Below are positions 44,014 through 53,389 of a stretch of DNA of 57,327 nucleotides, piece after piece. How positions within the stretch are numbered: the first letter of the stretch is position 1; the number at the start of each line of letters is the position of its first letter. The notes under the pieces are model-generated. The model saw nothing but the letters and a program-made list of their open reading frames with translations. It did no database searches and was not told the DNA's origin. Position numbers and translations under genes: made by a program. Source of the stretch: Bacteroidota bacterium (GTDB lineage: Bacteria > Bacteroidota > Bacteroidia > NS11-12g > UBA955); assembly GCA_963169345.1 (NCBI GenBank), contig CAUJCT010000011.1:1-57327 (forward strand). The letters run 5' to 3'.

Positions 44014-45681
44014 ATGAAATTCCTTGCCGTGCTATCAATTATTTTTCTATTTTGTTCAAATTATCATAAAGAGCATCTTGATGGGACTATACCTTTATAC
44101 AATCTGGAAAAAGTTGATAGTATAAAAATTCTAAAATACAGCAAGGGCGATGATTTAAATTACAGTTTTTGGAAAGATGACAAAGTAATTTATCTGAGTA
44201 AAGATTCAGCCTGTTTAGTTATTACAGACACTGGGTGCAACACGATAAAACGAATTGATTTTTTGTCAGATTTTCAGAGAGCTGACATTAATTTACATCC
44301 TTACATGATGAATTATGGTATCCTGAATGACAGTACTATTGTTTGCTATTACGAAAGCAGATGGCCTTATGATGACAAAAAAATATTTTTAGTGAATACT
44401 CTATCTGGAAAAGTAAGTTATCCTTTCATAATAAAACACAAAGGATTAGTATCCTCATCAGATATTAATTACAGCGACTTCAATATTGCACAAAAGAACA
44501 AGAAAACCTGGTTGGCTGTCAATAAATCAAACATCTTTATAACAAAAGACACAATGGCATTTTTGCCTGTATTTACTGGTGATATTTACGAAGCAAATCC
44601 TGAGGATCTGAGATCCAATCTCAATGGTATTTTTGTTTTTACCACAAAATTCTTGAGTAAGACAATACCTGATTTAAACATTAATTTCAGTCAGTTGAAC
44701 TCGGTATTTAAAGACAGTATCATTCAATCTGACAATCTGTTTTCAATATCCAATCCTCAAATTTCATTATTAGACAGCACGGGATTTTATATCAACTATT
44801 CCGGAAGCAATAAAATAACCTATTATCATTTTCTAAATCAATCCTTAAAAGATTACAATATAGAATTTCCTGAAAGTACGAACCTAAAGTTTTTTGTAAA
44901 CAGTCAAAGTAAACTTAAGTCGGATATCATACTATTCCAAGGATTACAAACTGCACCGTCCAATTCATTGTATTTAAGGGCCATTCAAATACCCTCCGAA
45001 TTAAATCCAGAAAGTCCAAATATTGGCAGCCAATTCAGATACCTGCTGTATAACGAACACTTTAAACTGACAGGACTGTTTAGAGAAAATCTATTTCACT
45101 ATAATCTAAGAGGAATAATTGGTCAGCGCTATATTGGAATAGATCAGCGAAATACTAATTCGGATGAACAATACTTTCATTTATATTTATATAACTTAAA
45201 AAAATGCGAACAATCCATTTCAAAGGATTCACTTCTATTCTATAAGTATGCAAAATCAATATCTCCAATAAAAACATATCTGGAAAACTTTGAATCAAGC
45301 ATTAACAATATAGATACAATCCCGGTTCTATTAATAAGCAATCAATTCCCTAAAAGCAGACATCAAATTGGTGTTTACCTTCAAGAACTGGTAAATAAGA
45401 AGATTCCATCTCACCAATTTATACTTGTTTCGAAAAAATCAAGTTCTTGGCTCGAATTCAAGAACGATTACAATCTTCAAAACATCTCCAATTTTTATAC
45501 AGATAATGAAGGGAAATTTTATCATTTCAAAATTTCTGAGTCAATGGGTTGGTTCATTAAAATGCCTAATGGTGAATTCAGATATGAGAATGTACCGGAA
45601 AATGAACTGGAAAAATTATTGAAATTTATCACTCCTCATATCAGAATTGTCAAAGGTTTTTGCCTCCCAATAAAAAAATAA
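44014..45681 (+). CDS. Hypothetical secreted protein or lipoprotein bracketed by repeats
   Basis: 555 residues. The N-terminus MKFLAVLSIIFLFCSN is hydrophobic and ends in a Cys at 14, like a lipoprotein signal, but the residue before the Cys is Phe, so anchoring is uncertain. The body has repeated strand pairs with Tyr/Asp-rich turns and could be a beta-propeller of the DUF4221-like type (a guess). The last 150 residues (VLLISNQFPKSRHQIGVY onward) look like a separate alpha/beta domain, perhaps thioredoxin-like but without a CxxC. It lies between dapF and recA and is flanked on both sides by matching palindrome plus TTCAGC modules. Confidence 0.65.
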   Translation: MKFLAVLSIIFLFCSNYHKEHLDGTIPLYNLEKVDSIKILKYSKGDDLNYSFWKDDKVIYLSKDSACLVITDTGCNTIKRIDFLSDFQRADINLHPYMMNYGILNDSTIVCYYESRWPYDDKKIFLVNTLSGKVSYPFIIKHKGLVSSSDINYSDFNIAQKNKKTWLAVNKSNIFITKDTMAFLPVFTGDIYEANPEDLRSNLNGIFVFTTKFLSKTIPDLNINFSQLNSVFKDSIIQSDNLFSISNPQISLLDSTGFYINYSGSNKITYYHFLNQSLKDYNIEFPESTNLKFFVNSQSKLKSDIILFQGLQTAPSNSLYLRAIQIPSELNPESPNIGSQFRYLLYNEHFKLTGLFRENLFHYNLRGIIGQRYIGIDQRNTNSDEQYFHLYLYNLKKCEQSISKDSLLFYKYAKSISPIKTYLENFESSINNIDTIPVLLISNQFPKSRHQIGVYLQELVNKKIPSHQFILVSKKSSSWLEFKNDYNLQNISNFYTDNEGKFYHFKISESMGWFIKMPNGEFRYENVPENELEKLLKFITPHIRIVKGFCLPIKK

Positions 45682-45711
45682 TTTTAAAAATTCAACCTGG
45701 CAGGTTGAATA
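45681..45711. repeat. Third copy of the palindrome repeat, right after the stop codon of the gene at 44014
   Basis: Exactly repeats 43729-43759. The palindrome is at 45691-45709. As it follows the stop codon within 10 nt, it may act as a terminator or 3' stabiliser for that transcript. Confidence 0.85.
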
Positions 45712-45764
45712 ATAAAAAAAAGTACTATTTCATTAGCCAAAAATAGACATTCAAAAAACAAGTT

Positions 45765-45825
45765 GCCATTCCGCAATTCAGCACTTCAGCTTTTCAGCAA
45801 TTTAGCTATTCAGCTATTCATCCTT
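45765..45825. repeat. Octamer-like TTCAGC repeat block (downstream copy)
   Basis: About seven units related to the block at 43874-43955, with the shared preceding segment TTCAAAAAACAA in both. It lies about 70 nt before recA. Confidence 0.75.
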
Positions 45826-45896
45826 TCTAATGTGGATTTTTCCTTCAAAATGTTCATAAATCCAGTAGTATTTTAACGTACTTCGTAGAAAAAGTT

Positions 45897-46931
45897 ATGG
45901 CAGAAACAAGTGCAGAAAAATTGAAAGCTCTAAAGCTCACCATTGACAAACTCGAGAAGAGTTATGGCAAAGGTGTCGTGATGAAGATGGATGACAAAAA
46001 TGTCGTGGCGGTGGATGTTGTTTCTACCGGTTCCTTCGGATTGGACATGGCGCTCGGCGTCGGCGGATTCCCTAAAGGTCGTGTAATCGAAATTTATGGC
46101 CCTGAAAGTAGTGGTAAAACTACCCTGGCCATCAGCTGTATTGCTGAAGCTCAGAAAAAAGGTGGTATTTGCGCCTTTATCGATGCTGAACACGCCTTCG
46201 ACCAATTCTACGCTCAGAAGCTAGGTGTCAATATCTCCGACCTTCTGATCTCTCAACCGGATGATGGTGAACAAGCCCTCGAAATCGCTGATAACCTTAT
46301 CCGTTCCGGTGCTATCGATGTTATCGTTATCGACTCGGTTGCAGCTCTCGTTCCAAGAGCAGAAATTGAAGGTGATATGGGTGACAGCAAAATGGGTCTT
46401 CAAGCCCGTCTGATGTCGCAAGCCCTTCGTAAACTTACAGGTACTATCAACAAAACCGGATGTATCTGTATCTTTATTAACCAGCTCAGAGAAAAAATCG
46501 GTGTAATGTTTGGTAACCCTGAAACTACCACCGGTGGTAACGCCCTTAAATTCTACGCCTCTATTCGTCTCGATATCCGCCGTACCGGTCAGATTAAAGA
46601 TGGTGACGAAATCATTGGTAACCGCACTAAAGTGAAAGTGGCTAAAAATAAAGTCGCTCCTCCTTTCAGAGTGGTCGAATTTGATATTATGTACGGTCGC
46701 GGTATCTCTCGTGTAGGCGAAGTACTCGATATGTCCGTCGATAACAATATCGTCCAAAAAAGTGGCTCATGGTTTAGCTACAATGGCACTAAACTCGGAC
46801 AAGGTCGCGATGCCGTTAAAGATTTACTGGAAGACAATCACGAATTGCTGAATGAACTGGAAGCTAAGCTTAAAGAAAAGCTGATGACCGGTCAAATGCA
46901 AATCGCTGAAGAACGCGCTTCTGATGATTGA
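45897..46931 (+). CDS. recA: Recombinase RecA
   Basis: 344 residues. The Walker A motif GPESSGKT is at 68-75, followed by the Walker B-type [13 protein letters not shown]1 ([20 protein letters not shown]) and L2 ([17 protein letters not shown]) DNA-binding loops are intact. It forms filaments on single-stranded DNA and promotes strand exchange and SOS induction. Codon choice is biased toward C-ending codons, unlike its upstream neighbour. I see no exact -7 box and no recognisable SOS box upstream. A strong terminator follows. Confidence 0.98.
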   Translation: MAETSAEKLKALKLTIDKLEKSYGKGVVMKMDDKNVVAVDVVSTGSFGLDMALGVGGFPKGRVIEIYGPESSGKTTLAISCIAEAQKKGGICAFIDAEHAFDQFYAQKLGVNISDLLISQPDDGEQALEIADNLIRSGAIDVIVIDSVAALVPRAEIEGDMGDSKMGLQARLMSQALRKLTGTINKTGCICIFINQLREKIGVMFGNPETTTGGNALKFYASIRLDIRRTGQIKDGDEIIGNRTKVKVAKNKVAPPFRVVEFDIMYGRGISRVGEVLDMSVDNNIVQKSGSWFSYNGTKLGQGRDAVKDLLEDNHELLNELEAKLKEKLMTGQMQIAEERASDD

Positions 46932-46974
46932 TTTATACGCTTAATGCGTCAGGATATATTTTGATTATGTGTGT

Positions 46975-47007
46975 AAAAGGACCCGAATCTGTTCGGGCCT
47001 TTTTTTT
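46975..47007 (+). terminator. Intrinsic terminator after recA
   Basis: Arms AAAAGG(A)CCCGAA and TTCGGGCCTTTT pair around a TCTG loop (one bulged A), followed by eight T residues. Confidence 0.92.
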
Positions 47008-47115
47008 GTCCGCTAATTAAAACACTGCTAATAGCTCTGGCATATTTCCTTCCACAACACAAAGCCTATGCCCTGTAATTCTAATAATCTAAAATAAAAA
47101 TTAATCTAAAAAGTC

Positions 47116-48642
47116 TTAGTACTCAACTACAGCAATAGAAATAATCTGATCGCCTTCTTTTAGTTGATTGACTACTTCCATCCCTTCCACTACTTCGGCA
47201 AATATGGTATAGCGTCCATCTAAATGCGTTGTGAATGTATGTGTGATGAAAAATTGAACACCCTCAGAATCTTTTCCTGAAGAAGCTAAGCCGACACTCC
47301 CTGGTTGATATTTCAGTTCATTGCTGAATTCACTGCGCTGCATCCAGTTCAACGAACCCCAACCATCCCCGCGAGGACAACCGCCTTGTACGACGAAATC
47401 AGACACCATTCTGTGAAAATACTTCCCGTTATAATAACCCGAATCCACCAATTTCATGAAATTAGCCACTGAACCCGGCGATTCATTCACTTTTAATTTA
47501 ATCACAACATCGCCTTTGCCAGTCGTAATCTTAACTAATTTGTCTTGTTGTATACCTGCTACATAATTCCAGTCAATTGGGTTCTGATAGCCCGATGCAA
47601 AGAAATTGAAACCCGGCAAAGCTTCTTTCATTATCTGATACTTGGTTTTATATAAGTCCAAATACGTTTCATAATCTCTTGGGGTCACCACCTTTTCGAT
47701 AGCAGAAACAATAACAGGCAGGTACTTCTCCGGATTTTTATCCCACAAACTATCTTTTCGAATACGCTCACAAGCAAGAGAAACTGAAGCAACATCTCCG
47801 CTGTTCAAATAGGCTATTAAATCGTCATCAGATACTGTTTTAGACAATGTCAGGTATTGTTCAACGCAATAGGTTTTTGCCGGATGCTCAGTTAAACTGG
47901 CTGCTAGGGTTTTCCAATCTGCCAGATTCTTAAACTTTGTCCTTTTCAGAAATGCCAGTTTAGCATAAGGATTGGCATTCGATTTATTAGCTAATGAATC
48001 CATCACTGCCTTTAATGTTCGCTCCGTTTTCTTAGGTTCATCGGCAGGCTTCATTACAGTAGTCATGCGCTTGTAAATGGCCATTACATAAGGATCATTG
48101 TATTTGGCAAATACTTTTTTAATGTTTTTGACTGTGGCATCATTCAGTCGCTTTCTGCGATATGCCAGATAAGCTGAACGCATATAGGCTTGTATTGCTG
48201 TAGTGTCTCTCAATTCAATTTCAAATTGCTCATAAAACGAATACGTGTGTACACATGAAGATCTGCCAATAGCTTCAAGAATAGAGTACTTTACCTGTCT
48301 GTCCTGCTCCACTTTATACTGCGTCATCAGTTCGCCACAAACTGTTGAATCATACAATTGACCAATAGATAAAGCGGCTGCTTTCCTGATATCAGCATTC
48401 TTATCATTCTGCAAAACACCCAGCAGTAACCCGTAATAATTCTTATCCTGAACGGAGGCAAATCCAATTATGGCATAATAGCGGTGCAAATCGGATTTAT
48501 AAGTCGAATAAAATCTCAGTTTCTCAGGTTGTCTGTCGTACTGTGCCGTATAGATATGCTGCAGTACTGTGTCTGAACTGAACAGGTTTTGAGCTTTAAG
48601 CTGCAAGCTTAAAAGAATAATGGATAGATAGAGGTATTTCAT
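47116..48642 (-). CDS. HEAT-repeat and cyclophilin-type peptidyl-prolyl isomerase fusion
   Basis: 508 residues. Signal peptide at 1-17 (LQLKAQN). Residues about 60-330 are helical HEAT-like repeats (NADIRKAAALSIGQLYDS). Residues about 355-508 form a cyclophilin domain with FHRMVSDFVVQGG (catalytic Arg and Gln), GSVGLASSGKDSEGVQFFIT and HLDGRYTIFAEVVEG. It probably assists folding of exported proteins in the periplasm, with the HEAT part as a partner-binding scaffold. It starts 5 nt after the RlmB-like gene, so both share a transcript. Confidence 0.92.
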   Translation of the reverse strand: MKYLYLSIILLSLQLKAQNLFSSDTVLQHIYTAQYDRQPEKLRFYSTYKSDLHRYYAIIGFASVQDKNYYGLLLGVLQNDKNADIRKAAALSIGQLYDSTVCGELMTQYKVEQDRQVKYSILEAIGRSSCVHTYSFYEQFEIELRDTTAIQAYMRSAYLAYRRKRLNDATVKNIKKVFAKYNDPYVMAIYKRMTTVMKPADEPKKTERTLKAVMDSLANKSNANPYAKLAFLKRTKFKNLADWKTLAASLTEHPAKTYCVEQYLTLSKTVSDDDLIAYLNSGDVASVSLACERIRKDSLWDKNPEKYLPVIVSAIEKVVTPRDYETYLDLYKTKYQIMKEALPGFNFFASGYQNPIDWNYVAGIQQDKLVKITTGKGDVVIKLKVNESPGSVANFMKLVDSGYYNGKYFHRMVSDFVVQGGCPRGDGWGSLNWMQRSEFSNELKYQPGSVGLASSGKDSEGVQFFITHTFTTHLDGRYTIFAEVVEGMEVVNQLKEGDQIISIAVVEY

Positions 48643-48647
48643 TTTTT

Positions 48648-49394
48648 TCAGGAATTTTGTCTCAATATTTCATACATCATAATGCCGGCAGCTACCGAAA
48701 CATTCAGTGAATCCAACTCACTGTGCATAGGTATCTTGACCAATTTATCGGCTAATTTAAGTATTGAAGGATGAATGCCGTCTTCTTCACTTCCAACAAC
48801 CAATACACATGGTTTAGAATACTGGTCAAAGAACAATTCCTTATTGGCTTTTTCAGTACCACAAATAATCTGAAATCCATCGTCTTTCAGATGTTTAAGT
48901 GTTTGAAACAAATTTTGTGAGCGGCACACCGGAATATGTAAAAGTGCCCCTGCAGATGTTTTAATGGCTTCTTCGTTAACACCGGCAGCTCCCTTTTCCG
49001 GGATGATGATAGCATCCAAACCCGCTGCCATAGCTGTTCTGGCAATAGCACCGAAATTTCTCACATCGGTGATTCTATCCAGAGCAATTAAAAATGGCTT
49101 TTTATCTTTATCCAATAAATCAGCTACTAACTCTTCAGCTTTGTGGTAACTTATGGAAGAGATTTTAGCCACTACTCCCTGGTGATTTTTGAATTTAGAA
49201 AGACTGTCCAGTTTTTCTTTTGGTACTTCAGTAAAATTGATTTTAGCGCGGTTGAGCATCTGTTTGATATTTCTGATACTGTCTCCAACACCTTTCTGAA
49301 CATATACTTTCACAAAGCTGTTTCCTGCGTCTATAGCTTCCTGAACTGGCCTGATTCCAAAAATCAGGCTGATATCATTATTGTCTTTTTGCAT
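48648..49394 (-). CDS. rlmB: TrmH/SpoU family RNA 2'-O-methyltransferase (RlmB-like)
   Basis: 248 residues from ATG 49394; a longer frame begins inside the preceding terminator and is rejected. Residues about 1-75 are the SpoU substrate-binding domain (SLIFGIRPVQEAI), and the rest is a SPOUT knot with DRITDVRNFGAIARTA, VVGSEEDGIHPSI and KIPMHSELDSLNVSVAAG. RlmB methylates 23S rRNA G2251; other members methylate tRNA, so the symbol is probable. No -7 box was found, but the gene is preceded by a terminator and should have its own promoter. Confidence 0.9.
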   Translation of the reverse strand: MQKDNNDISLIFGIRPVQEAIDAGNSFVKVYVQKGVGDSIRNIKQMLNRAKINFTEVPKEKLDSLSKFKNHQGVVAKISSISYHKAEELVADLLDKDKKPFLIALDRITDVRNFGAIARTAMAAGLDAIIIPEKGAAGVNEEAIKTSAGALLHIPVCRSQNLFQTLKHLKDDGFQIICGTEKANKELFFDQYSKPCVLVVGSEEDGIHPSILKLADKLVKIPMHSELDSLNVSVAAGIMMYEILRQNS

Positions 49395-49420
49395 ATTGTT
49401 ATTTATAAATCCCTTTAAAC

Positions 49421-49449
49421 AACAAAGACGCAATGAATGCGCCTTTGTT
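49421..49449 (-). terminator. Intrinsic terminator between DUF2723 and rlmB genes
   Basis: A 12-bp stem (49421-49432 with 49438-49449, one G-U pair) around a 5-nt loop, followed by a short T-rich run on the minus strand. Confidence 0.75.
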
Positions 49450-49473
49450 TTGGTTTATTCCTGTTTTTAATTA

Positions 49474-52400
49474 TTAGTCAGCTGAGTTGATGAAATTGTT
49501 AACTGTAGCTCTCATGTCTTTCATTGTTTTCTCCCATTTGGCAGTCAGAGCAGTTGCACCCCAATAGTTTCCAAGACTTAAACAACGATCCATTGTATCA
49601 AATGCATCCTTCGTCTGTCCTCTCATATAGTAGGTTTTCTTACTGCCGAATTTGAGATAGTAATTCACTTCAACTAAGCAATTTTCAAACAATTCTGTCA
49701 GTTCCTTCTCACCGGCTTTTGTATCGCCTGCCTCATGTTGCAATACGGCTAAATTGTATTTCACATCCGATTTAGTGTGTAATACTCGATCCGGAATTTC
49801 TGTTTTGCATTTGTTAACCAGTGCCAGTATACGCTTCTTGTATTCATCGGCTTTGGCTTTGTTTTCAGGATTACTTAATGTAGAATCATTGACTTTCAAT
49901 TGCTCTATTCTGCCTAAATACTCATATCCTGTATTGATGAACAAGCCCTGAATAGTGGATGGTACAATTGATGCTTTATCATCCAGATAGAAGTTCTTCT
50001 TCTCTTTCATACCTGAGTATTTGTATTTGTTCATCAACAAGTCGTACATCAAATCAGGGTTCATATTGTTCACCTGACCTCTTGAAGCCTGAGAGCGAAC
50101 CGGCACCAGTTGATAAATCAAACCTTTTCTTTCAAAATAGGCATCCATTCCGAGGAAACCTTCATCACCTGAAGTAGATGAGAAACAAATAGGGCGTTTC
50201 CAGCCTGTTGCTGCATTGGATGCTACCAAATCCAACAATACCAATTCACCTTTATTGATTGAATTACCCGGGTATGAGATCATGATCTCATTGACAATTT
50301 TGCCTGTGTCACTCATTGGCACAACTCCCGCAGCCAGAACGGCGTTTTTATCCACTTTTATGCGGAAACGCTTGGTGCTGAAGTACTGCTGTCCTGAAGA
50401 TATTAAATCTTTAACCATAGTACCCAATTCAACCGGAACAACATTTTGCTGATCCTGATATACAAAATAATCATTGATCCCAGCTGCCAGTTGTTGTTCT
50501 GATAAAGTCAACGGCAATGGCTCACTTTCATATACTTTGTGTTTCAACACCTGAGAATACCAGTCTGTTGGCAATAAACTCTGGTTGATAATACGTATAT
50601 CTCTTCTGATGCCTTCAACGTTTTGTGCATACCACAATGGATATGTATCATTGTCTCCATTGGTGAACAGGATGGCATTTTGAGGACAAGATTCCAGGTA
50701 ATTTTTTGCAAAATCCAATCCTAAATAACGTTGACTGCGATCGTGATCATCCCAGCCTTGTGAACCCATTAAATATGGAGCCGACAATGAAACTACTGTT
50801 GCTATACCAGCTGCTGCAAGAGAACCGGCTTTATTGCGCAATTTATCCCAAATAAACAGAACCCCTAAACCAATCCAGATACAGAAAGTTTGGAACGAGC
50901 CCACCAAAGAGTAGTCCCTTTCACGTGGTTCATACGGAGGCTGATTTAAGAATACTATAATTAGAATACCTGTGAATACAAAAAGTATAGCTGTTACAAT
51001 GGCATCAGTCTTACCTTTTTTGTAATGGAAAACCAAACCAAGAATACCCAGAATCAGAGGAATGAAGTAGTATTTATTTCTACCCATATTGTTTTCGAGG
51101 TAGTCAGGTAATCCGCTTTGAGGTCCAAGACGCATTTCATCCAGGAAAGAAACACCTGAAATCCAGCTACCATCAATCAGTTTGTTGAAATCATGTCCTT
51201 GTTGGTCATTTTGTCTTCCAACGAAGTTCCACATGAAATAGCGGTAGTACATGTGACCCAACTGGTAATTCACCAGGAATGCAAGATTGTTGCTGAATTT
51301 AGGTTTCTCCATTTTCAAATCCTGAATAGAGGCCTTGATTTGTTCTTGCTCTTTAGGGTCTTGAGTTTGAGACAATCTGTTTTGAAGATCATCAATAGCA
51401 TCAGTTATATCACCCATGCCACTCCAGCTTCTGTAACCTTGCTCACTGCTGGATTTATCTTTATCTCCCATTCTAGGGAAAAATGTACTGTAACTCTTGT
51501 CGTATCTGTAGTCGAGTCGCTTACCTATATCGGTATAACCACTTGAATCCTTGCGGTAAAGCGTTCTGCCTTCTTTTATCTCTCTGTTACCACTTTCATC
51601 ATAAGCATAAGGGGCATTGAAATATGGTCCGTATAACAATGGTCTGTCGCCATACTGTTCACGATTGATATAACTCAAAAGGTTGAAAGGCTCTTCAGGA
51701 TTGTTCATGTCAATTGCGGGATTATCCATGGAACGGATAACTACCATTGCATAACTTGAATAACCTAATAAAATATAAGCCAGGCAAATAAATGCCAGAT
51801 TGTAATTGCGGTTAGGTTTGATTTTATGGAAGTAATAAGTGCCATAAGCGGTACCTGCGATTAAAACCAAAACAGCAAACAAGGCGCCTGAATTGAAAGG
51901 CAGACCCAGACTATTCACAAAGAATAAATCAAAGCTGGACATCAATTTAGGTACCCCCGGAATAACTCCTTTTTGAACGAAGAATAAAATGGCTAAACCT
52001 GCACCAAGACTTTTTAACATCCCTATGCGGTTCATTTTATAATACTTAAAGTAATAAATGAAAACCACAGCAGGAATCACCAATAAGTTCAATAAGTGGG
52101 TACCGATAGCCAAACCGATCATATAGGCAATCATAACCATCCATCTGTCAGCATAAGGGCTGTTGCTTTCTTCCCATCTCAATGCCAGCCAGAAAGTCAA
52201 GGCAGTAAAGAAAGATGACATAGCATAAACCTCAGCTTCTACTGCACTGAACCAGAAAGAGTCCATAAATGTGAGTGCAAGTGCTGCAACAATACCGCTT
52301 CCGAATATGGCAATTCTGTTGCCAACTGAACCATCATCCTTCACCATCTTTTTAGCAAAGTGAGTGGTAATCCAGAAAGTGAACAGAACAGTCAAGGCGC

Positions 52401-52653
52401 TGTACAGTCCGCTGGAGAAATTGACGTAAAAAGCCACATCTGAAGCTTTGGAGGCCATCATGGCGAACAGACGTCCAACCAAAAGGAAGAAGGGCGCTCC
52501 GGGCGGGTGCACTACTTGAAGCTTGTCCGCTGCGGAAAGAAATTCACCGCAGTCCCAAAGGCTCACGGAAGGTTCAAGTGTCATTGTATAGACAACGGTT
52601 GCAACCAGGAACATCAACCAACCTAACAGGTTGTTAATCATCTTATAATTCAT
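49474..52653 (-). CDS. DUF2723 membrane protein (TMEM260/protein O-mannosyltransferase-like)
   Basis: 1059 residues from ATG 52653 (MNYKMINNLLGWL). The frame opens 52 codons further upstream, but that part lacks the membrane character. About a dozen hydrophobic segments, mainly in the first 350 and at 525-625 residues, plus the conserved SLWDCGEFLSAADKLQVVHPPG near the N-terminus define DUF2723. The Asp-Cys-Gly-Glu loop after the first membrane helix is like the acidic site of GT-C glycosyltransferases. The C-terminal part, after the membrane region, is soluble (near NGDNDTYPLWYAQ) and ends with TPR-like helices. It probably transfers sugars from a lipid donor to exported proteins; this is family inference. 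Confidence 0.87.
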   Translation of the reverse strand: MNYKMINNLLGWLMFLVATVVYTMTLEPSVSLWDCGEFLSAADKLQVVHPPGAPFFLLVGRLFAMMASKASDVAFYVNFSSGLYSALTVLFTFWITTHFAKKMVKDDGSVGNRIAIFGSGIVAALALTFMDSFWFSAVEAEVYAMSSFFTALTFWLALRWEESNSPYADRWMVMIAYMIGLAIGTHLLNLLVIPAVVFIYYFKYYKMNRIGMLKSLGAGLAILFFVQKGVIPGVPKLMSSFDLFFVNSLGLPFNSGALFAVLVLIAGTAYGTYYFHKIKPNRNYNLAFICLAYILLGYSSYAMVVIRSMDNPAIDMNNPEEPFNLLSYINREQYGDRPLLYGPYFNAPYAYDESGNREIKEGRTLYRKDSSGYTDIGKRLDYRYDKSYSTFFPRMGDKDKSSSEQGYRSWSGMGDITDAIDDLQNRLSQTQDPKEQEQIKASIQDLKMEKPKFSNNLAFLVNYQLGHMYYRYFMWNFVGRQNDQQGHDFNKLIDGSWISGVSFLDEMRLGPQSGLPDYLENNMGRNKYYFIPLILGILGLVFHYKKGKTDAIVTAILFVFTGILIIVFLNQPPYEPRERDYSLVGSFQTFCIWIGLGVLFIWDKLRNKAGSLAAAGIATVVSLSAPYLMGSQGWDDHDRSQRYLGLDFAKNYLESCPQNAILFTNGDNDTYPLWYAQNVEGIRRDIRIINQSLLPTDWYSQVLKHKVYESEPLPLTLSEQQLAAGINDYFVYQDQQNVVPVELGTMVKDLISSGQQYFSTKRFRIKVDKNAVLAAGVVPMSDTGKIVNEIMISYPGNSINKGELVLLDLVASNAATGWKRPICFSSTSGDEGFLGMDAYFERKGLIYQLVPVRSQASRGQVNNMNPDLMYDLLMNKYKYSGMKEKKNFYLDDKASIVPSTIQGLFINTGYEYLGRIEQLKVNDSTLSNPENKAKADEYKKRILALVNKCKTEIPDRVLHTKSDVKYNLAVLQHEAGDTKAGEKELTELFENCLVEVNYYLKFGSKKTYYMRGQTKDAFDTMDRCLSLGNYWGATALTAKWEKTMKDMRATVNNFINSAD

Positions 52654-52842
52654 AATTCTCAAAAAATCGTAGCGAAAATAAGGGAATTTGAGTTGGAATG
52701 GAAAAAGATTTGGGTATTTTTTGACAAAGCTTTTTCCTGAATCCAGCGATTTAAAAATGTTCAGCTCAATAAAATCTCTTTGATTTGATTTTTCAATGCT
52801 CTGATTCAAGTCTCATCAATTGTCATATTTCTGCATCCAATG

Positions 52843-52872
52843 TTGGCATTTTACTGTATTTGTATATATTTG
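52843..52872 (+). promoter_or_regulatory. Promoter TTG-N19-TATATTTG, start codon 4 nt downstream
   Basis: TTG at 52843-52845 and TATATTTG at 52865-52872, spaced 19 nt. This is one of the best matches in the window. ATG 52877 is 4 nt after the box, so the mRNA should be leaderless. Confidence 0.68.
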
Positions 52873-52876
52873 AATA

Positions 52877-53311
52877 ATGAAAACGAAAGCACTAAAAATT
52901 ACTCTGCCCTTTCTATTGGTTTTTTTAACTTACGCATTCATCCAAAAAGGCAATACCCGAAATTATTTATTTATTGCGCTTCACCCTATTCCTGCCTGCG
53001 ATGGCAAATGCAACAATTTCTCTGTTGAAGAATACCAGCGCAAAACTGCAGAAGATTGTAAAAAACTGGAAGACAGTTGTAAAATCAAGTATAAAGACAA
53101 AACTACTTACTACACCATTACACCCGCAGAAGGTGCCATTTTCTACAAATACAATAAATTTGTTCAGTATTGCGATTGCAAAATTCAGGGTATACACAAA
53201 GCTGCATCTGTAGAACTGGCCAAAGAAGAAATGAACAAAAAGGTAGATTCTGCGAGAGCTAAAAACCCAAAAGCGTATCACAATTACGAAGTTTACAAAA
53301 CCTGGCCATAA
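52877..53311 (+). CDS. Cys-rich membrane-anchored hypothetical protein
   Basis: 144 residues. A single hydrophobic segment at about 8-22 (ITLPFLLVFLTYAFI) anchors or exports it. The rest carries six Cys, arranged as CDGKC, an EDCKKLEDSC pair and CDC in QYCDCK. Oxidised disulphides or metal binding are possible. A charged helix lies near the C-terminus. No family recognised. The start is fixed by the promoter ending 4 nt upstream. The gene is divergent from the DUF2723 gene; the next gene is 79 nt downstream. Confidence 0.7.
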   Translation: MKTKALKITLPFLLVFLTYAFIQKGNTRNYLFIALHPIPACDGKCNNFSVEEYQRKTAEDCKKLEDSCKIKYKDKTTYYTITPAEGAIFYKYNKFVQYCDCKIQGIHKAASVELAKEEMNKKVDSARAKNPKAYHNYEVYKTWP

Positions 53312-53389
53312 TTTATTACATCTTCTTGTCGAGACTTTCCTTATGACATTTAAATTGTACCATTTTTTTACCGAAATCCGTTTAAAACT

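Noticed and set aside
45930..46757. Minus-strand frames of 91 and 178 codons antisense to recA
   Set aside because: They arise from the biased codon use of recA; residue composition is not protein-like.
52654..52809. 52-codon extension of the DUF2723 protein
   Set aside because: The extra sequence is unlike known family N-termini, which start directly before the first membrane helix.
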